Part shown: positions 33,681 through 42,173 of the stretch, one piece after another
Numbering within the stretch: the stretch's first letter is position 1
Layout: every line of letters starts with the position of its first letter
Source of the DNA: UBA6244 sp041582875
Lineage (GTDB): Bacteria > Bacteroidota > Bacteroidia > Bacteroidales > F082
Direction of reading: 5' to 3'
Length of the DNA: 64,000 nt
Assembly: GCA_041582875.1 (NCBI GenBank)
Contig: JBFHGX010000002.1
Coordinates: 1-64,000, forward strand
Program-made: the position numbers and the translations under genes
Notes under the pieces: generated by a model
The model's input: the letters and a program-made list of their open reading frames with translations, nothing else
The model's database searches: none
Told to the model about the DNA's origin: nothing

Positions 33681-35279
33681 ATGAAAAAAATAATCCTGAT
33701 TTGCACTCTCCTTTGGGTTAGTCAATGGTTACTGGCCGACAGGGTTTATTCAGCAGATAGTACACATATCTTTCCTATGAACGAATATGTGTACAAAAAA
33801 GGCAACATTGACAAACCGTCTGTTAATCACTCCAAATTTACCATTCTGCAACAACCCTTTGAAAGCGCACATGAAGTAACCGCTGCATGTATATCGTGCC
33901 ATACTGAGCGTGATAAAGAAATTATGGCCACTTCACACTGGATGTGGCAACGCGAAGAAATGATCGAAGGTAAAGGTGTTGTGCCACTAGGAAAAAAAAA
34001 TATCTTAAACAATTTTTGTATTGGTATAAAAGGAAGTGAGGCCACCTGCACCCGCTGCCATATTGGATACGGGTGGGCCGATGATTCATTTGATTTTACC
34101 GACCCGCTAAATATCGACTGTTTGATATGTCACGATAAAACAGGAACATATAAAAAGAAAAAAGGAGGTGCCGGCTATCCTGAAGAATCAGTCAACCTAA
34201 ACTATGTTTCGCAACATGTTGGATCACCGGGGCGCGAAAACTGTGGCGTTTGTCATTTCTGGGGCGGTGGTGGAAACAATGTAAAACATGGTGATTTGGA
34301 TGTGGCCATGCTGGATTGTTCACGAGAAGTAGATGTACATATGACCACCGAAGGTGAAGACATGAGTTGTGTGGATTGCCATGTTACTGAAAAACATGTG
34401 ATTCCGGGCAAAGTATACGCACTTTCGTCTGAAAACAAAAACCGAACTACTTGCGAACAATGTCATACCGACAAGCCACACCAAAGTACCATCCTCAACG
34501 AACATGGCTTTAGGGTAGCTTGTCAAACCTGCCACATTCCTGTATATGCCAAAGCCAACGGAACAAAAATGATTTGGGATTGGTCGACAGCAGGCCGTTT
34601 AGATGAAAACGGGAATGCCATACATGAAAACGACGCAGATGGTAATCACAACTACCTATCCATCAAAGGTAATTTTGTTTACAACGATCATATTGTTCCC
34701 GACTATTATTGGTTCAATGGAATAGCCAATCACCACTTGATCACCGACAAAATTGATAGCATTCCGGTGCAAATCAACACCCTTTACGGATCGTACAATG
34801 ATAAAGGTGCACATCAAAAAAGCAGTGCTCCTGCCAAAATATGGCCGGTAAAAGTCCATCGCGGAAAGCAGATCTATGACAAAGTAAATATGACACTTGT
34901 ACAACCTAAACTTTGGGACAAAGAAAAGGGTAAAGGTGCCTATTGGACTGATTTTGATTGGAATAAAGCCGCAGAATTGGGCATGGCAGAATTTGGACTT
35001 CCATATAGTGGAGAATATGGTTTTATTGAAACGGAAATGTATTGGCCTTTAAACCATCAGGTATCACCAGCAAGCGAATCACTAAAATGCATCGACTGCC
35101 ATTCACGCCCCAACGGACGACTGGCATCGCTTAACGATTTTTATCTACCGGGACGCGACTTTAATCCAGTGGTTGAAACAGCTGGAGTTTCTCTCATCCT
35201 TATATCCCTTATAGGCATTGCTTTTCATGCTTTTTGCCGCATTGTTTTTGGAGGAAAATGTAAAATCGACAACCCTTAA
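33681..35279 (+). CDS. Octaheme tetrathionate reductase-family cytochrome c
   Basis: 532 residues with an N-terminal signal sequence and eight CxxCH heme sites (CISCH, CTRCH, CLICH, CGVCH, CVDCH, CEQCH, CQTCH, CIDCH), matching the octaheme tetrathionate reductase (Otr) family of Shewanella, which can also reduce nitrite and hydroxylamine. Unlike soluble Otr it has a C-terminal hydrophobic helix (GVSLILISLIGIAFHAF) and a short tail with FGGKC, so it should be anchored. A cytochrome b gene follows at 9 bases, giving a likely quinol:tetrathionate reductase pair in the periplasm. Substrate is inferred from family and neighbours. Confidence 0.85.
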   Translation: MKKIILICTLLWVSQWLLADRVYSADSTHIFPMNEYVYKKGNIDKPSVNHSKFTILQQPFESAHEVTAACISCHTERDKEIMATSHWMWQREEMIEGKGVVPLGKKNILNNFCIGIKGSEATCTRCHIGYGWADDSFDFTDPLNIDCLICHDKTGTYKKKKGGAGYPEESVNLNYVSQHVGSPGRENCGVCHFWGGGGNNVKHGDLDVAMLDCSREVDVHMTTEGEDMSCVDCHVTEKHVIPGKVYALSSENKNRTTCEQCHTDKPHQSTILNEHGFRVACQTCHIPVYAKANGTKMIWDWSTAGRLDENGNAIHENDADGNHNYLSIKGNFVYNDHIVPDYYWFNGIANHHLITDKIDSIPVQINTLYGSYNDKGAHQKSSAPAKIWPVKVHRGKQIYDKVNMTLVQPKLWDKEKGKGAYWTDFDWNKAAELGMAEFGLPYSGEYGFIETEMYWPLNHQVSPASESLKCIDCHSRPNGRLASLNDFYLPGRDFNPVVETAGVSLILISLIGIAFHAFCRIVFGGKCKIDNP

Positions 35280-35288
35280 TATATTACC

Positions 35289-36050
35289 ATGAAGAAAGTA
35301 TACTTATATAAAAAATTCGAACGGTTCTGGCATTGGGGGCAATCCTTACTCATTTTTGCCTTATTGATTACAGGATTCGATATTCACGGAACTACGCATT
35401 TTTTCGAATACAGCCAAGCTGTTTCCATTCACAATATCTCAGCATGGGCATTTTTAGTCCTCATTGTTTTTGCAATTTTTTGGCACATCACAACGGATGA
35501 ATGGAAACAATATATGCCCACCATCAAAAACATGAAAGCTCAACTGGATTATTATTTGGTAGGAATATTTGCTCATGCACCACATCCCGTTAAGAAAAGA
35601 ACCTTGAGCAAACTTAATCCTCTACAAAGGATTACCTATTTCGCACTTAAAATTGTTATTATACCTACTATGGTAGTCACCGGATTACTGTATATGTATT
35701 TCAACTATCCTATTTTAGGATTTGAAATGGAAAGTCTTGAAATAGTGGCTATCATCCATACATTGGGAGCCTATTTATTACTGACTTTTCTTATCATCCA
35801 TTTATATTTAATCACCACAGGGCACACCTTGACTTCAAATCTGAAAGCCATGATTACGGGCTGGGAAGTTGTTGATGATGCAGACGTAAAGAACATTGTG
35901 GAAGAAGCTGTGGAAGTGACCGGATTAAAGATTAAACCGGTTGATCATACACGAAAAAGTCATGAAGAGCTTGAAGAGCTTGTGTTAGACGCTCTCAAAG
36001 AAACCGAAGCAAAAGTTAAAAACAAAGCCTTAAAAGGTCAAAAAAAATAA
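35289..36050 (+). CDS. Thiosulfate reductase-type cytochrome b (membrane anchor)
   Basis: 253 residues. Begins KKFERFWHWGQSLLIFALLITGF, the first heme-binding helix of the FdnI/PhsC/YdhU-like cytochrome b family. Further helices carry His (FAIFWHITTDEW, IIHTLGAYLLLTFLIIHLYL). About four or five membrane spans. The last 50 residues are a charged cytoplasmic helix (EELEELVLDALKETEAKVK). Should oxidise quinol and feed the octaheme protein encoded just upstream. Confidence 0.86.
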   Translation: MKKVYLYKKFERFWHWGQSLLIFALLITGFDIHGTTHFFEYSQAVSIHNISAWAFLVLIVFAIFWHITTDEWKQYMPTIKNMKAQLDYYLVGIFAHAPHPVKKRTLSKLNPLQRITYFALKIVIIPTMVVTGLLYMYFNYPILGFEMESLEIVAIIHTLGAYLLLTFLIIHLYLITTGHTLTSNLKAMITGWEVVDDADVKNIVEEAVEVTGLKIKPVDHTRKSHEELEELVLDALKETEAKVKNKALKGQKK

Positions 36051-36077
36051 ACTGAGTACCACTAAATATTTGATTAA

Positions 36078-36593
36078 ATGAAAACAATAACCGTAAAATT
36101 TTTAGCAATTATTGGCATGATGTTTCTTGTATATGCTTGCCAAGAGAAAACAACTTATGAAAATGTGGATGAAATAGTAGCCGAAGCCATAGTCAACACC
36201 AAAAGCATTTTTAGTGAACAACTTTATACAAAAATCGACAATGGCGATATGATTTTGCTGATTGACGCCCGTGAACCCAACGAATTCAATGCTGGCTATA
36301 TACCTGGAGCTGTAAATATTCCGAGAGGAGTATTGGAATTTAACATTGGCAAGGAAGCTTTTTGGGAAGAGGCCATGCTTTACATGCCGGAAAAAGATGA
36401 AGAAATCATTGTGTATTGCCGGAAAGGAAAAAGAAGCATCTTGGCAGCCGATGCACTACAAAAACTGGGTTATACCAATGTTTATTATCTTGAAGATGGT
36501 TGGAAAAATTGGGAAATGAACTACCCAATGGTATACGAAAAAAATCTGGATCATTCAGCGCATGAATCATCAGGAGAAAGCGGAGGTTGCTAA
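36078..36593 (+). CDS. Rhodanese-domain lipoprotein ending in GGC
   Basis: 171 residues. Signal ending LVYAC makes Cys21 the probable lipid anchor. One rhodanese domain: LLIDAREPNEFNAGYIPGAVNIP and the catalytic loop IVYCRKGKRS with Cys114. After the domain comes a Ser/Glu-rich linker and the C-terminus ESSGESGGC, Cys171 being the last residue before a TAA stop. The rhodanese could load sulfane sulfur, and the free tail Cys could carry it. Third gene of the octaheme reductase operon, 27 bases after the cytochrome b, closed by a terminator. Confidence 0.88.
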   Translation: MKTITVKFLAIIGMMFLVYACQEKTTYENVDEIVAEAIVNTKSIFSEQLYTKIDNGDMILLIDAREPNEFNAGYIPGAVNIPRGVLEFNIGKEAFWEEAMLYMPEKDEEIIVYCRKGKRSILAADALQKLGYTNVYYLEDGWKNWEMNYPMVYEKNLDHSAHESSGESGGC

Positions 36594-36613
36594 TAAAGCC
36601 CATTAACACTTGG

Positions 36614-36648
36614 AAAAAAAGAGCACTAAGTTGGTGCTCTTTTTTTTA
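36614..36648. terminator. Bidirectional terminator between rhodanese lipoprotein and Crp/Fnr B
   Basis: AAAAAAAGAGCAC / GTGCTCTTTTTTT stem with a 7-base loop; T-tracts on both strands, serving two convergent genes. Confidence 0.93.
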
Positions 36649-37341
36649 TCCAAATTTACTAATTTGTTCAAGCTTTTCCTTTTCCAGTACTTTAATTTGC
36701 TTTCCTTTGGTACTTATTATTTTCTCATGCTTAAAGTCCTTCATAATCCGCATAACGCTCTCCACGGATAAACCTGTTAAATCAGCCAAATCGCTTCTGC
36801 TAATGGGTAAACAAAAATCATGGGATTTAAAAACGCGATTCGACAAACACAATAACAAATCAGCAACAAGTCCTGCTGACTGCTTTCGGGTTAAACAATA
36901 AAACCGTCCATAAACCTGAGCAGCATTCTCATTTTGAATATTGAACATTTTAAAAGCAAACTCCGAGTTGGACATCAACAACTGTTTAAAAATATTTAAA
37001 TCAATGAGCGTAACCACCGAGTCGATGTAGGTTGATGCGGAATAAATAAATGTATTATTTCCTTCATACATACTCGACAAACCTATAAAATGATTTGAAG
37101 GAATGATTTTTAGAATTAAATCTTTTGATGTTCCTCCAATGAAAACTTTTACTAGACCTTGTTCGAGAAATATTACATGCGAAGCAAATGATCCTTGCTT
37201 TGCAATTACCTCTCCTTTTTTATAAGCAATCCGTATGGTACCACCTTCCAACATCTGTTTCTCCGAAGCGGATAGCAGATTAAAACACTCTATATGTTGA
37301 TTTTCAACAATACAGCTATTTAACGAATCAGACATACTCAT
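36646..37341 (-). CDS. Crp/Fnr-family transcriptional regulator B
   Basis: 231 residues, closest in the window to regulator A: sensor domain with YKKGEVIAKQGSFASHVIFLEQGLVKVF and winged helix SRSDLADLTGLSVESVMRIMKDF. N-terminal Cys10 and Cys19 occupy similar places to two of regulator A's cysteines. Convergent with the octaheme reductase operon and divergent from the double-rhodanese lipoprotein gene, whose promoter region it may control. Confidence 0.86.
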   Translation of the reverse strand: MSMSDSLNSCIVENQHIECFNLLSASEKQMLEGGTIRIAYKKGEVIAKQGSFASHVIFLEQGLVKVFIGGTSKDLILKIIPSNHFIGLSSMYEGNNTFIYSASTYIDSVVTLIDLNIFKQLLMSNSEFAFKMFNIQNENAAQVYGRFYCLTRKQSAGLVADLLLCLSNRVFKSHDFCLPISRSDLADLTGLSVESVMRIMKDFKHEKIISTKGKQIKVLEKEKLEQISKFG

Positions 37342-37479
37342 ATATACATATTAATATTTAACCGCAAAATTAAGAATATTTAAAGATCCCTGTCTATGTC
37401 AGTTAATTTTATGTCAAATTACTGTTTTTAATCCAACTTATTGCAGCCTAATATTTTCGGAACAAAGCCTATGACCAAG

Positions 37480-37487
37480 TACTTTTG
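37480..37487 (+). promoter_or_regulatory. Promoter element of the double-rhodanese lipoprotein gene
   Basis: TACTTTTG (TAnnTTTG), 56 bases before the ATG at 37543. Confidence 0.5.
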
Positions 37488-37542
37488 ACACCAGTAATTA
37501 ATCAGAAAAAAAAGAACTAGTACTAATTAAAAGAATTACACA

Positions 37543-38541
37543 ATGAAAAAATTTTTGAGTTATTTGTTTATCGCTATGTTTTTACCTACTTTGTTTTTAA
37601 CAAGTTGTAAAGACGACACCAATGATCCTGTTGTTCAAGGCACCTATGACGACCTTAAAGCATACATGGTAGCACAGAACATGGACTTACCTGCACTGCT
37701 TACAAGCTGGGTCATCGATCCAAAAGCAGTTGCCGATGGTGGTATTGTTGAAGCCGACGGAACCATTCCTACTTATACAGTATTTGATATCAGAAGTGCT
37801 GATGATTTTGCAAAAGGTCATGTAAAAGGAGCCATTAATGTAGCTTTAGCTGATGTGGTGACCACTGCAAACGAGCTAAACTCTAATCTGCCTATTCTGG
37901 TTTTCTGTTACACTGGACAAACTGCCGGTCGCGCTGTAATGGCTTTGCGTCTTTCAGGTTATGCTGACGCTAAAGTAGCCAAATTTGGATTTTCCGCATG
38001 GACCGACATGGCTGAATTTGACAAATGGTCAACAAAAATTGGCAACATTGCTGATGGTAGTCCGAATTGGAATACTGACGCCTCTGCTGATTTACCAAAC
38101 AACCTGGCACCAACCTGGACATCCACCGCTACTGACGGAGCTCAAATTCTTGCAGAACGCGTAAGTGTTATGCTAACCACATCAGGTTGGAGTGTTTCAG
38201 GCGCAGATGTATTGGCCGCTCCTGCTGACTATTCAATTTACAACTATTGGGGTGAAGGCGACTATTTGGGTCTTGGTCATTTTGTAGGTGCATATCAGTA
38301 TTTACCCATTTCATTCGACAATGTAAGTGCCATGAATCCTGACAACAGCAATTTGGTATATTGCTATACTGGCCAAACTTCATCTATCACTACTGCATGG
38401 TTTAATGTATTGGGGTACAACGTAAAAAGCATTAGCTTCGGCGTTAATGGTTTAAGATATGACGCACTGGTTTCTGCTGAAAAAGCACACTGGCATTTTC
38501 CATACCACAACTACCCTTTCGAGGGAACTTCTGCAAAATAA
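37543..38541 (+). CDS. Surface-type lipoprotein with two rhodanese-like domains
   Basis: 332 residues. The lipobox LFLTSC (Cys22) is followed by KDDTND, which fits the acidic lipoprotein export signal that sends Bacteroidota lipoproteins to the cell surface. Two rhodanese-like domains each keep a cysteine in an unusual loop CYTGQT: Cys122 (FCYTGQTAGRA) and Cys274 (YCYTGQTSS). The first has a typical FDIRSADDFAKGHVKGAINV entry; the second is more divergent. No GGC tail (ends EGTSAK). Likely binds or transfers sulfane sulfur at the outer surface, next to a porin. Followed by its own terminator. Confidence 0.82.
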   Translation: MKKFLSYLFIAMFLPTLFLTSCKDDTNDPVVQGTYDDLKAYMVAQNMDLPALLTSWVIDPKAVADGGIVEADGTIPTYTVFDIRSADDFAKGHVKGAINVALADVVTTANELNSNLPILVFCYTGQTAGRAVMALRLSGYADAKVAKFGFSAWTDMAEFDKWSTKIGNIADGSPNWNTDASADLPNNLAPTWTSTATDGAQILAERVSVMLTTSGWSVSGADVLAAPADYSIYNYWGEGDYLGLGHFVGAYQYLPISFDNVSAMNPDNSNLVYCYTGQTSSITTAWFNVLGYNVKSISFGVNGLRYDALVSAEKAHWHFPYHNYPFEGTSAK

Positions 38542-38550
38542 ATAATCTTC

Positions 38551-38596
38551 AGGCTGACCAAGTACTTTTCTTGGCCAGCCTGATTGTTTTTTTACA
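38551..38596 (+). terminator. Terminator after the double-rhodanese lipoprotein
   Basis: AGGCTG-A-CCAAG / CTTGG-C-CAGCCT imperfect 11-bp stem with a 7-base loop, followed by TGATTG and a T-tract. Some read-through into the porin gene is possible. Confidence 0.75.
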
Positions 38597-38618
38597 TTGA
38601 ACTAAAAAAATTAATGAG

Positions 38619-39719
38619 ATGAAAAAAGTTTTCCTATTTGTAAGTCTGTTACTTGTTTCAGTGCTAGCCAATCAAAGTATTTTCGCTCAGGGCTGTGTTG
38701 AAACATCCTCTTCAGACGGTCCTCAATTGGTTGGATACATTCAGCCGCAGTTTAACTATTACATGTTTGGCGATGATGCCAATGGAAACCCAATCAAACC
38801 GAGCACTTTTGAATTCTTACGCGCACGTGTTGGTATTGTTGGATCTATTCCTTATGATATAAGTTATTATGTAATGGCCGAATTGAGTCCTGTTTCGGGC
38901 GGACCTCAACTTCTCGACGCTTTTGTAACTTATGCTCCTCTCGGAAAATATGCTAAATTTTCGTTGGGTCAATTTAAATCACCTTTCTCCTTAGAACTAA
39001 ATACACCATGTTACGCGCTTAACACCATTAACAGATCAACTGTTGTCAACAACTTAGCTTCTCCTTTTAGAGATATGGGATTAATGGTACTAGGTGCTTT
39101 TGGTAAAGACAGAGATATTATTTCCTACAAAGTGGCTGTATTAAACGGAACCGGAATTAATACCCTTGACGATAATGGCAATAAAGAAATTGCAGGTCGT
39201 GTTGTTTATGCTCCTCTGGAATGGTTAAAAGTAGGCGCAAGTGGTCGTACCGGCCTTATTGGTAAAAAACTTGATACAGACGGCACTTCAAAAAGCGTTA
39301 CCCGCTATGCAGGAGATCTGACCGTTGATTACAAGAACTTTAAACTACAAGGTGAGTATATTTATGGAATTACTGTAGGAGTTGTTGAAACAGGTGGTGG
39401 ATGTGGAAAAGCAACTAATGCAACCGAACCGGTTTTCAAACAATCAGGATTTTGGGTAGCAGCTATGTACATGACGCCTTGGAACATACAACCTGTAGTA
39501 AAATATGAAACTTATGATCCCAACGGAACAACCTATTCATATCAAGGTGTTGCGCAAAATTATGGTCAAAATACCATCACTGCTGGTGTAAACTACTTTT
39601 TAAACGATTGGACCAGAATTCAGATTAACTATGTATATAATTCTGAAAGTAAACTAGACGGTGTTGTAAAAGAATACGACAATGATGCCTTCATGATTCA
39701 GGTTCAAGCAAAATTTTAA
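38619..39719 (+). CDS. Outer-membrane porin (OprP/OprO-like beta-barrel)
   Basis: 366 residues with signal peptide MKKVFLFVSLLLVSVLANQSIFAQ. The mature chain alternates hydrophobic strands; LRARVGIVGSIPYDISYYVMAEL and KYAKFSLGQFKSPFS are typical of phosphate-selective-porin-like barrels, and it ends with aromatic-terminal strand FMIQVQAKF. A loop contains GGGC near residue 265. In this context it may admit thiosulfate, tetrathionate or polysulfide (inference). 23 bases upstream of a tandem rhodanese gene, so co-transcribed. Confidence 0.8.
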   Translation: MKKVFLFVSLLLVSVLANQSIFAQGCVETSSSDGPQLVGYIQPQFNYYMFGDDANGNPIKPSTFEFLRARVGIVGSIPYDISYYVMAELSPVSGGPQLLDAFVTYAPLGKYAKFSLGQFKSPFSLELNTPCYALNTINRSTVVNNLASPFRDMGLMVLGAFGKDRDIISYKVAVLNGTGINTLDDNGNKEIAGRVVYAPLEWLKVGASGRTGLIGKKLDTDGTSKSVTRYAGDLTVDYKNFKLQGEYIYGITVGVVETGGGCGKATNATEPVFKQSGFWVAAMYMTPWNIQPVVKYETYDPNGTTYSYQGVAQNYGQNTITAGVNYFLNDWTRIQINYVYNSESKLDGVVKEYDNDAFMIQVQAKF

Positions 39720-39742
39720 TCAAACTACCAAATTAATTAAAG

Positions 39743-40645
39743 ATGAAAAACCTAAAATATCTATTGGCCGTATGCGCTCTGGCCATATTTTCACTGCCCA
39801 TTCTGGCACAGGGAGATATTATTTCTGCTGCCGATTTCATGAAATTAATCAAAACAGATAAAAATGTTGTGATTATTGATGCCAGCAAAGCTGAAGATTA
39901 CACCAAAGCACATTTAAAAGACGCAGTAAATGTTCCATACAAATCACTGAATAGTGAAGGGGATATTGATGGGCTCATAAAAACTCCTGCAGAAATGGCC
40001 GACATTTTTGGAGAAAACGGAGTTACTGAATCAAAAACCATTGTGGTTTATGATGGAGGAACCCAAAAATACTCTTCCAGAGTTTATTGGATTCTTAAAT
40101 ATTTGGGAGCTCCCAATGTTAAAATTCTCCAAAAAGATATGGACCAATGGAGAAAATCCAGGGTCCCGATCACAAAAATGCCAACCAAAATTGCACCTGC
40201 TACCTTTACTCCAAAAGTCAACGACGCCATTTTTGCTAACATCAATGATGTAAAAAAAGGAAATGCCCTGATTATCGATGCCAGAACAACTGAAGAATTT
40301 GCAGGTACTTCAGATAAAAGCAAAGGACATATCCCAGGAGCCATCAACATCAACTACAAGGAAGTATTAACTGGAACCGAGGCTTTTAAAAATAAATCTG
40401 AATTAGAAGCGCTAGTTGCTCAATACAAATTGTCTCCTAGTCAACCTATCATCGTATACTGTAATACAGGTATTATTGCCGCAGTAATTTATGTAGCCTT
40501 GACCAATGAATTGGGATGGACCAACGTTAAAGTATATGATGGAGCCTATAAAGAATGGGATGCCAAAGGTAATAAATTGGATACGAAAGCTTCGGTAGCG
40601 CCCGTGAAAAAAACCAAAGAATCATCTTCAGACGGCGGTTGTTAA
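39743..40645 (+). CDS. Periplasmic tandem-rhodanese sulfurtransferase ending in GGC
   Basis: 300 residues, signal peptide ending ILAQ. Two rhodanese domains as in thiosulfate sulfurtransferase: the N-terminal one has Asp104 in the catalytic position (VVYDGGTQKYSSR) and is structural; the C-terminal one keeps Cys240 (IVYCNTGIIAA). After the fold a Lys/Ser linker leads to KESSSDGGC, Cys300 being the final residue before TAA. Thiosulfate:acceptor sulfur transfer is the expected activity. Lies between the porin and a small conserved-looking protein. Confidence 0.87.
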   Translation: MKNLKYLLAVCALAIFSLPILAQGDIISAADFMKLIKTDKNVVIIDASKAEDYTKAHLKDAVNVPYKSLNSEGDIDGLIKTPAEMADIFGENGVTESKTIVVYDGGTQKYSSRVYWILKYLGAPNVKILQKDMDQWRKSRVPITKMPTKIAPATFTPKVNDAIFANINDVKKGNALIIDARTTEEFAGTSDKSKGHIPGAININYKEVLTGTEAFKNKSELEALVAQYKLSPSQPIIVYCNTGIIAAVIYVALTNELGWTNVKVYDGAYKEWDAKGNKLDTKASVAPVKKTKESSSDGGC

Positions 40646-40717
40646 ATTTATATTAAACTACCAATACAGATTAACAGAACTCGTTTCAGCAATTAAACAA
40701 AAAGATTAAACACCATC

Positions 40718-40996
40718 ATGGAACTCATAGAAACTTCTACTTTTTTAAACCTAACCAAAACAGAGCAAGTCATTTTGGTTATCCAAAAAGGGGAAGAAGT
40801 GTTAACTCGAGAAGAAGATAAATATTCAATTCACTTGTTTGTATTGTCCAATCTGTTTGTTGAACTTTGGTACGCAAAAAACTCTAATAAGATTTTAAAA
40901 ACGAGATTGTCTGATAGAGAAATGGTTATTAATGAATATGCCACCATCGAAGACAAAGTGCAAGATTTACTATCTAAAAAGAAAGCATTAAGTTAA
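40718..40996 (+). CDS. Hypothetical 92-residue protein of the sulfur island
   Basis: Cytoplasmic, mostly helical (LTKTEQVILVIQKGEEVL ... EYATIEDKVQDLLSKK), no cysteine, no signal peptide. I do not recognise the family. It follows the GGC-tailed tandem rhodanese by 72 bases and ends before a strong terminator, so it is the last gene of the porin transcript. Confidence 0.6.
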   Translation: MELIETSTFLNLTKTEQVILVIQKGEEVLTREEDKYSIHLFVLSNLFVELWYAKNSNKILKTRLSDREMVINEYATIEDKVQDLLSKKKALS

Positions 40997-41017
40997 TTTT
41001 TCTCATAAATTATCTTT

Positions 41018-41051
41018 AAAAAAAGCTGCATGAAAATGCAGCTTTTTTTTT
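41018..41051. terminator. Bidirectional terminator between the small protein and Crp/Fnr C
   Basis: AAAAAAAGCTGCAT / ATGCAGCTTTTTTT perfect stem with a GAAA loop; T-tracts on both strands. Confidence 0.94.
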
Positions 41052-41727
41052 ATCCCTTCTCACTAATTTTCTTCAACAACTCGTAGTTGAGTATCTCAAA
41101 TGACTTTCCCTTTACACGAATAGTGCCAATATCTGACAAATCTTTGATTGAGCGCGTCACACTCTCGCGTGTAGCACAAATAAGCGCCGCTAAGTCGTTA
41201 CGCGATAACGGAATTTGAAACGACTTTGATTTATTTACCTCATCCGAAAAAAACAAGATGGTATCGGCCAGTCGGCCATCCACTTGTTTTTGATGCACAT
41301 TAACAAATCTCTCAAAATAAGTTAATTCATCTCGACATAGATACAAAATAAGTTCATCAGCAAAATGAGCATTTTTCGCTATCAATTCTTTAAACGAATT
41401 AATATCAATGTAACAAACGTCAGAATCTTCAATAGTAGAGGCCGAATATTGATGAATTTTATTGGACAATACAGTTTGTATACCAATATAACAACCTGGC
41501 TGCAATATTTTTAATATTTGATCGGTACCTTTAACCCCCTTCTTATGGATTTTAGCCAATCCACTCTTCAGATAAGCGATGTGCGAGGATAAAGATCCCT
41601 CCTTAATAATACTCTCACCAGGTTTCATCGATACCTCAGCACAATTACCTTGTAAAAATTCAACCTCACTGGGGTTGAGAGCCTCAACCGCCTTTGATCT
41701 TATAGCACATATACTGCAATTTCCCAT
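41050..41727 (-). CDS. Crp/Fnr-family transcriptional regulator C
   Basis: 225 residues with an N-terminal MGNCSICAIRSK (Cys4-x2-Cys7), a sensor domain (MKPGESIIKEGSLSSHIAYLKSGLAKIH) and a winged helix (SRNDLAALICATRESVTRSIKDL). Other cysteines at about 29, 79 and 105 could complete a redox or iron-sulfur site. Convergent with the porin-rhodanese transcript; divergent from the small membrane protein at 41958. Confidence 0.86.
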   Translation of the reverse strand: MGNCSICAIRSKAVEALNPSEVEFLQGNCAEVSMKPGESIIKEGSLSSHIAYLKSGLAKIHKKGVKGTDQILKILQPGCYIGIQTVLSNKIHQYSASTIEDSDVCYIDINSFKELIAKNAHFADELILYLCRDELTYFERFVNVHQKQVDGRLADTILFFSDEVNKSKSFQIPLSRNDLAALICATRESVTRSIKDLSDIGTIRVKGKSFEILNYELLKKISEKG

Positions 41728-41873
41728 ACAACAAATCTACACAATTGTTTACAAAGTTAAGAAACTATATATGTGATTTATGTTTCTAATTTTACAACCG
41801 CATGTCTTTTCTTTTAGTATCATTTTACCTCTTCTTATCAATCAATTATACTATTGTAATGAATTTATTATCA

Positions 41874-41891
41874 CATACTTAAGTGAGTATG
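41874..41891. promoter_or_regulatory. Inverted repeat CATACT-N6-AGTATG upstream of the small membrane protein
   Basis: 6+6 perfect inverted repeat with a 6-base spacer centred about 39 bases upstream of the inferred start site, the usual position for a Crp/Fnr activator site. Confidence 0.5.
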
Positions 41892-41903
41892 GTAATATGT
41901 ATA

Positions 41904-41924
41904 TTAGTATATTTGTTATACTAA
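41904..41924. promoter_or_regulatory. Inverted repeat overlapping the promoter of the small membrane protein
   Basis: TTAGTATA-TTTGT-TATACTAA, a perfect 8+8 inverted repeat. It contains the -7 element TATATTTG at 41908-41915, so a protein bound here would block transcription. Confidence 0.55.
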
Positions 41925-41957
41925 ATCATCAGAGAATACACACTAAAACTTAAAAAT

Positions 41958-42173
41958 ATGAAAGCTAGCTTAAAATTGTTCGTCAACTCAGCACTAATGT
42001 TTGGTTTAATTGGATTCGTTTCGTACCTATTCATTATCATCGCGGGTTTCTTTGGCTGCTGCGCAGGATTGTCAACTTTTTTGTATCACAAAATAGTCAT
42101 GCTAATTCTGGTCTCAGGAGCTATAACTTTTGGTTTCTGCCTTTATAACAATTGCTATAAAAAAAGCAATTAG
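41958..42173 (+). CDS. Small cysteine-containing membrane protein
   Basis: 71 residues with two membrane helices (ALMFGLIGFVSYLFIIIAGFF and KIVMLILVSGAITFGF). Between them is GCCAGLSTF and after them CLYNNCYKK, so four or five cysteines lie near membrane surfaces. Family unknown to me. It has its own promoter element and two palindromes upstream and a terminator-like hairpin downstream, which supports an expressed, regulated gene. Confidence 0.6.
   Translation: MKASLKLFVNSALMFGLIGFVSYLFIIIAGFFGCCAGLSTFLYHKIVMLILVSGAITFGFCLYNNCYKKSN

Noticed and set aside
39395..39430. GGGC in the porin as another sulfur-carrier motif
   Set aside because: It is internal in a loop, not C-terminal, and a single Gly-rich loop in a porin is unremarkable.
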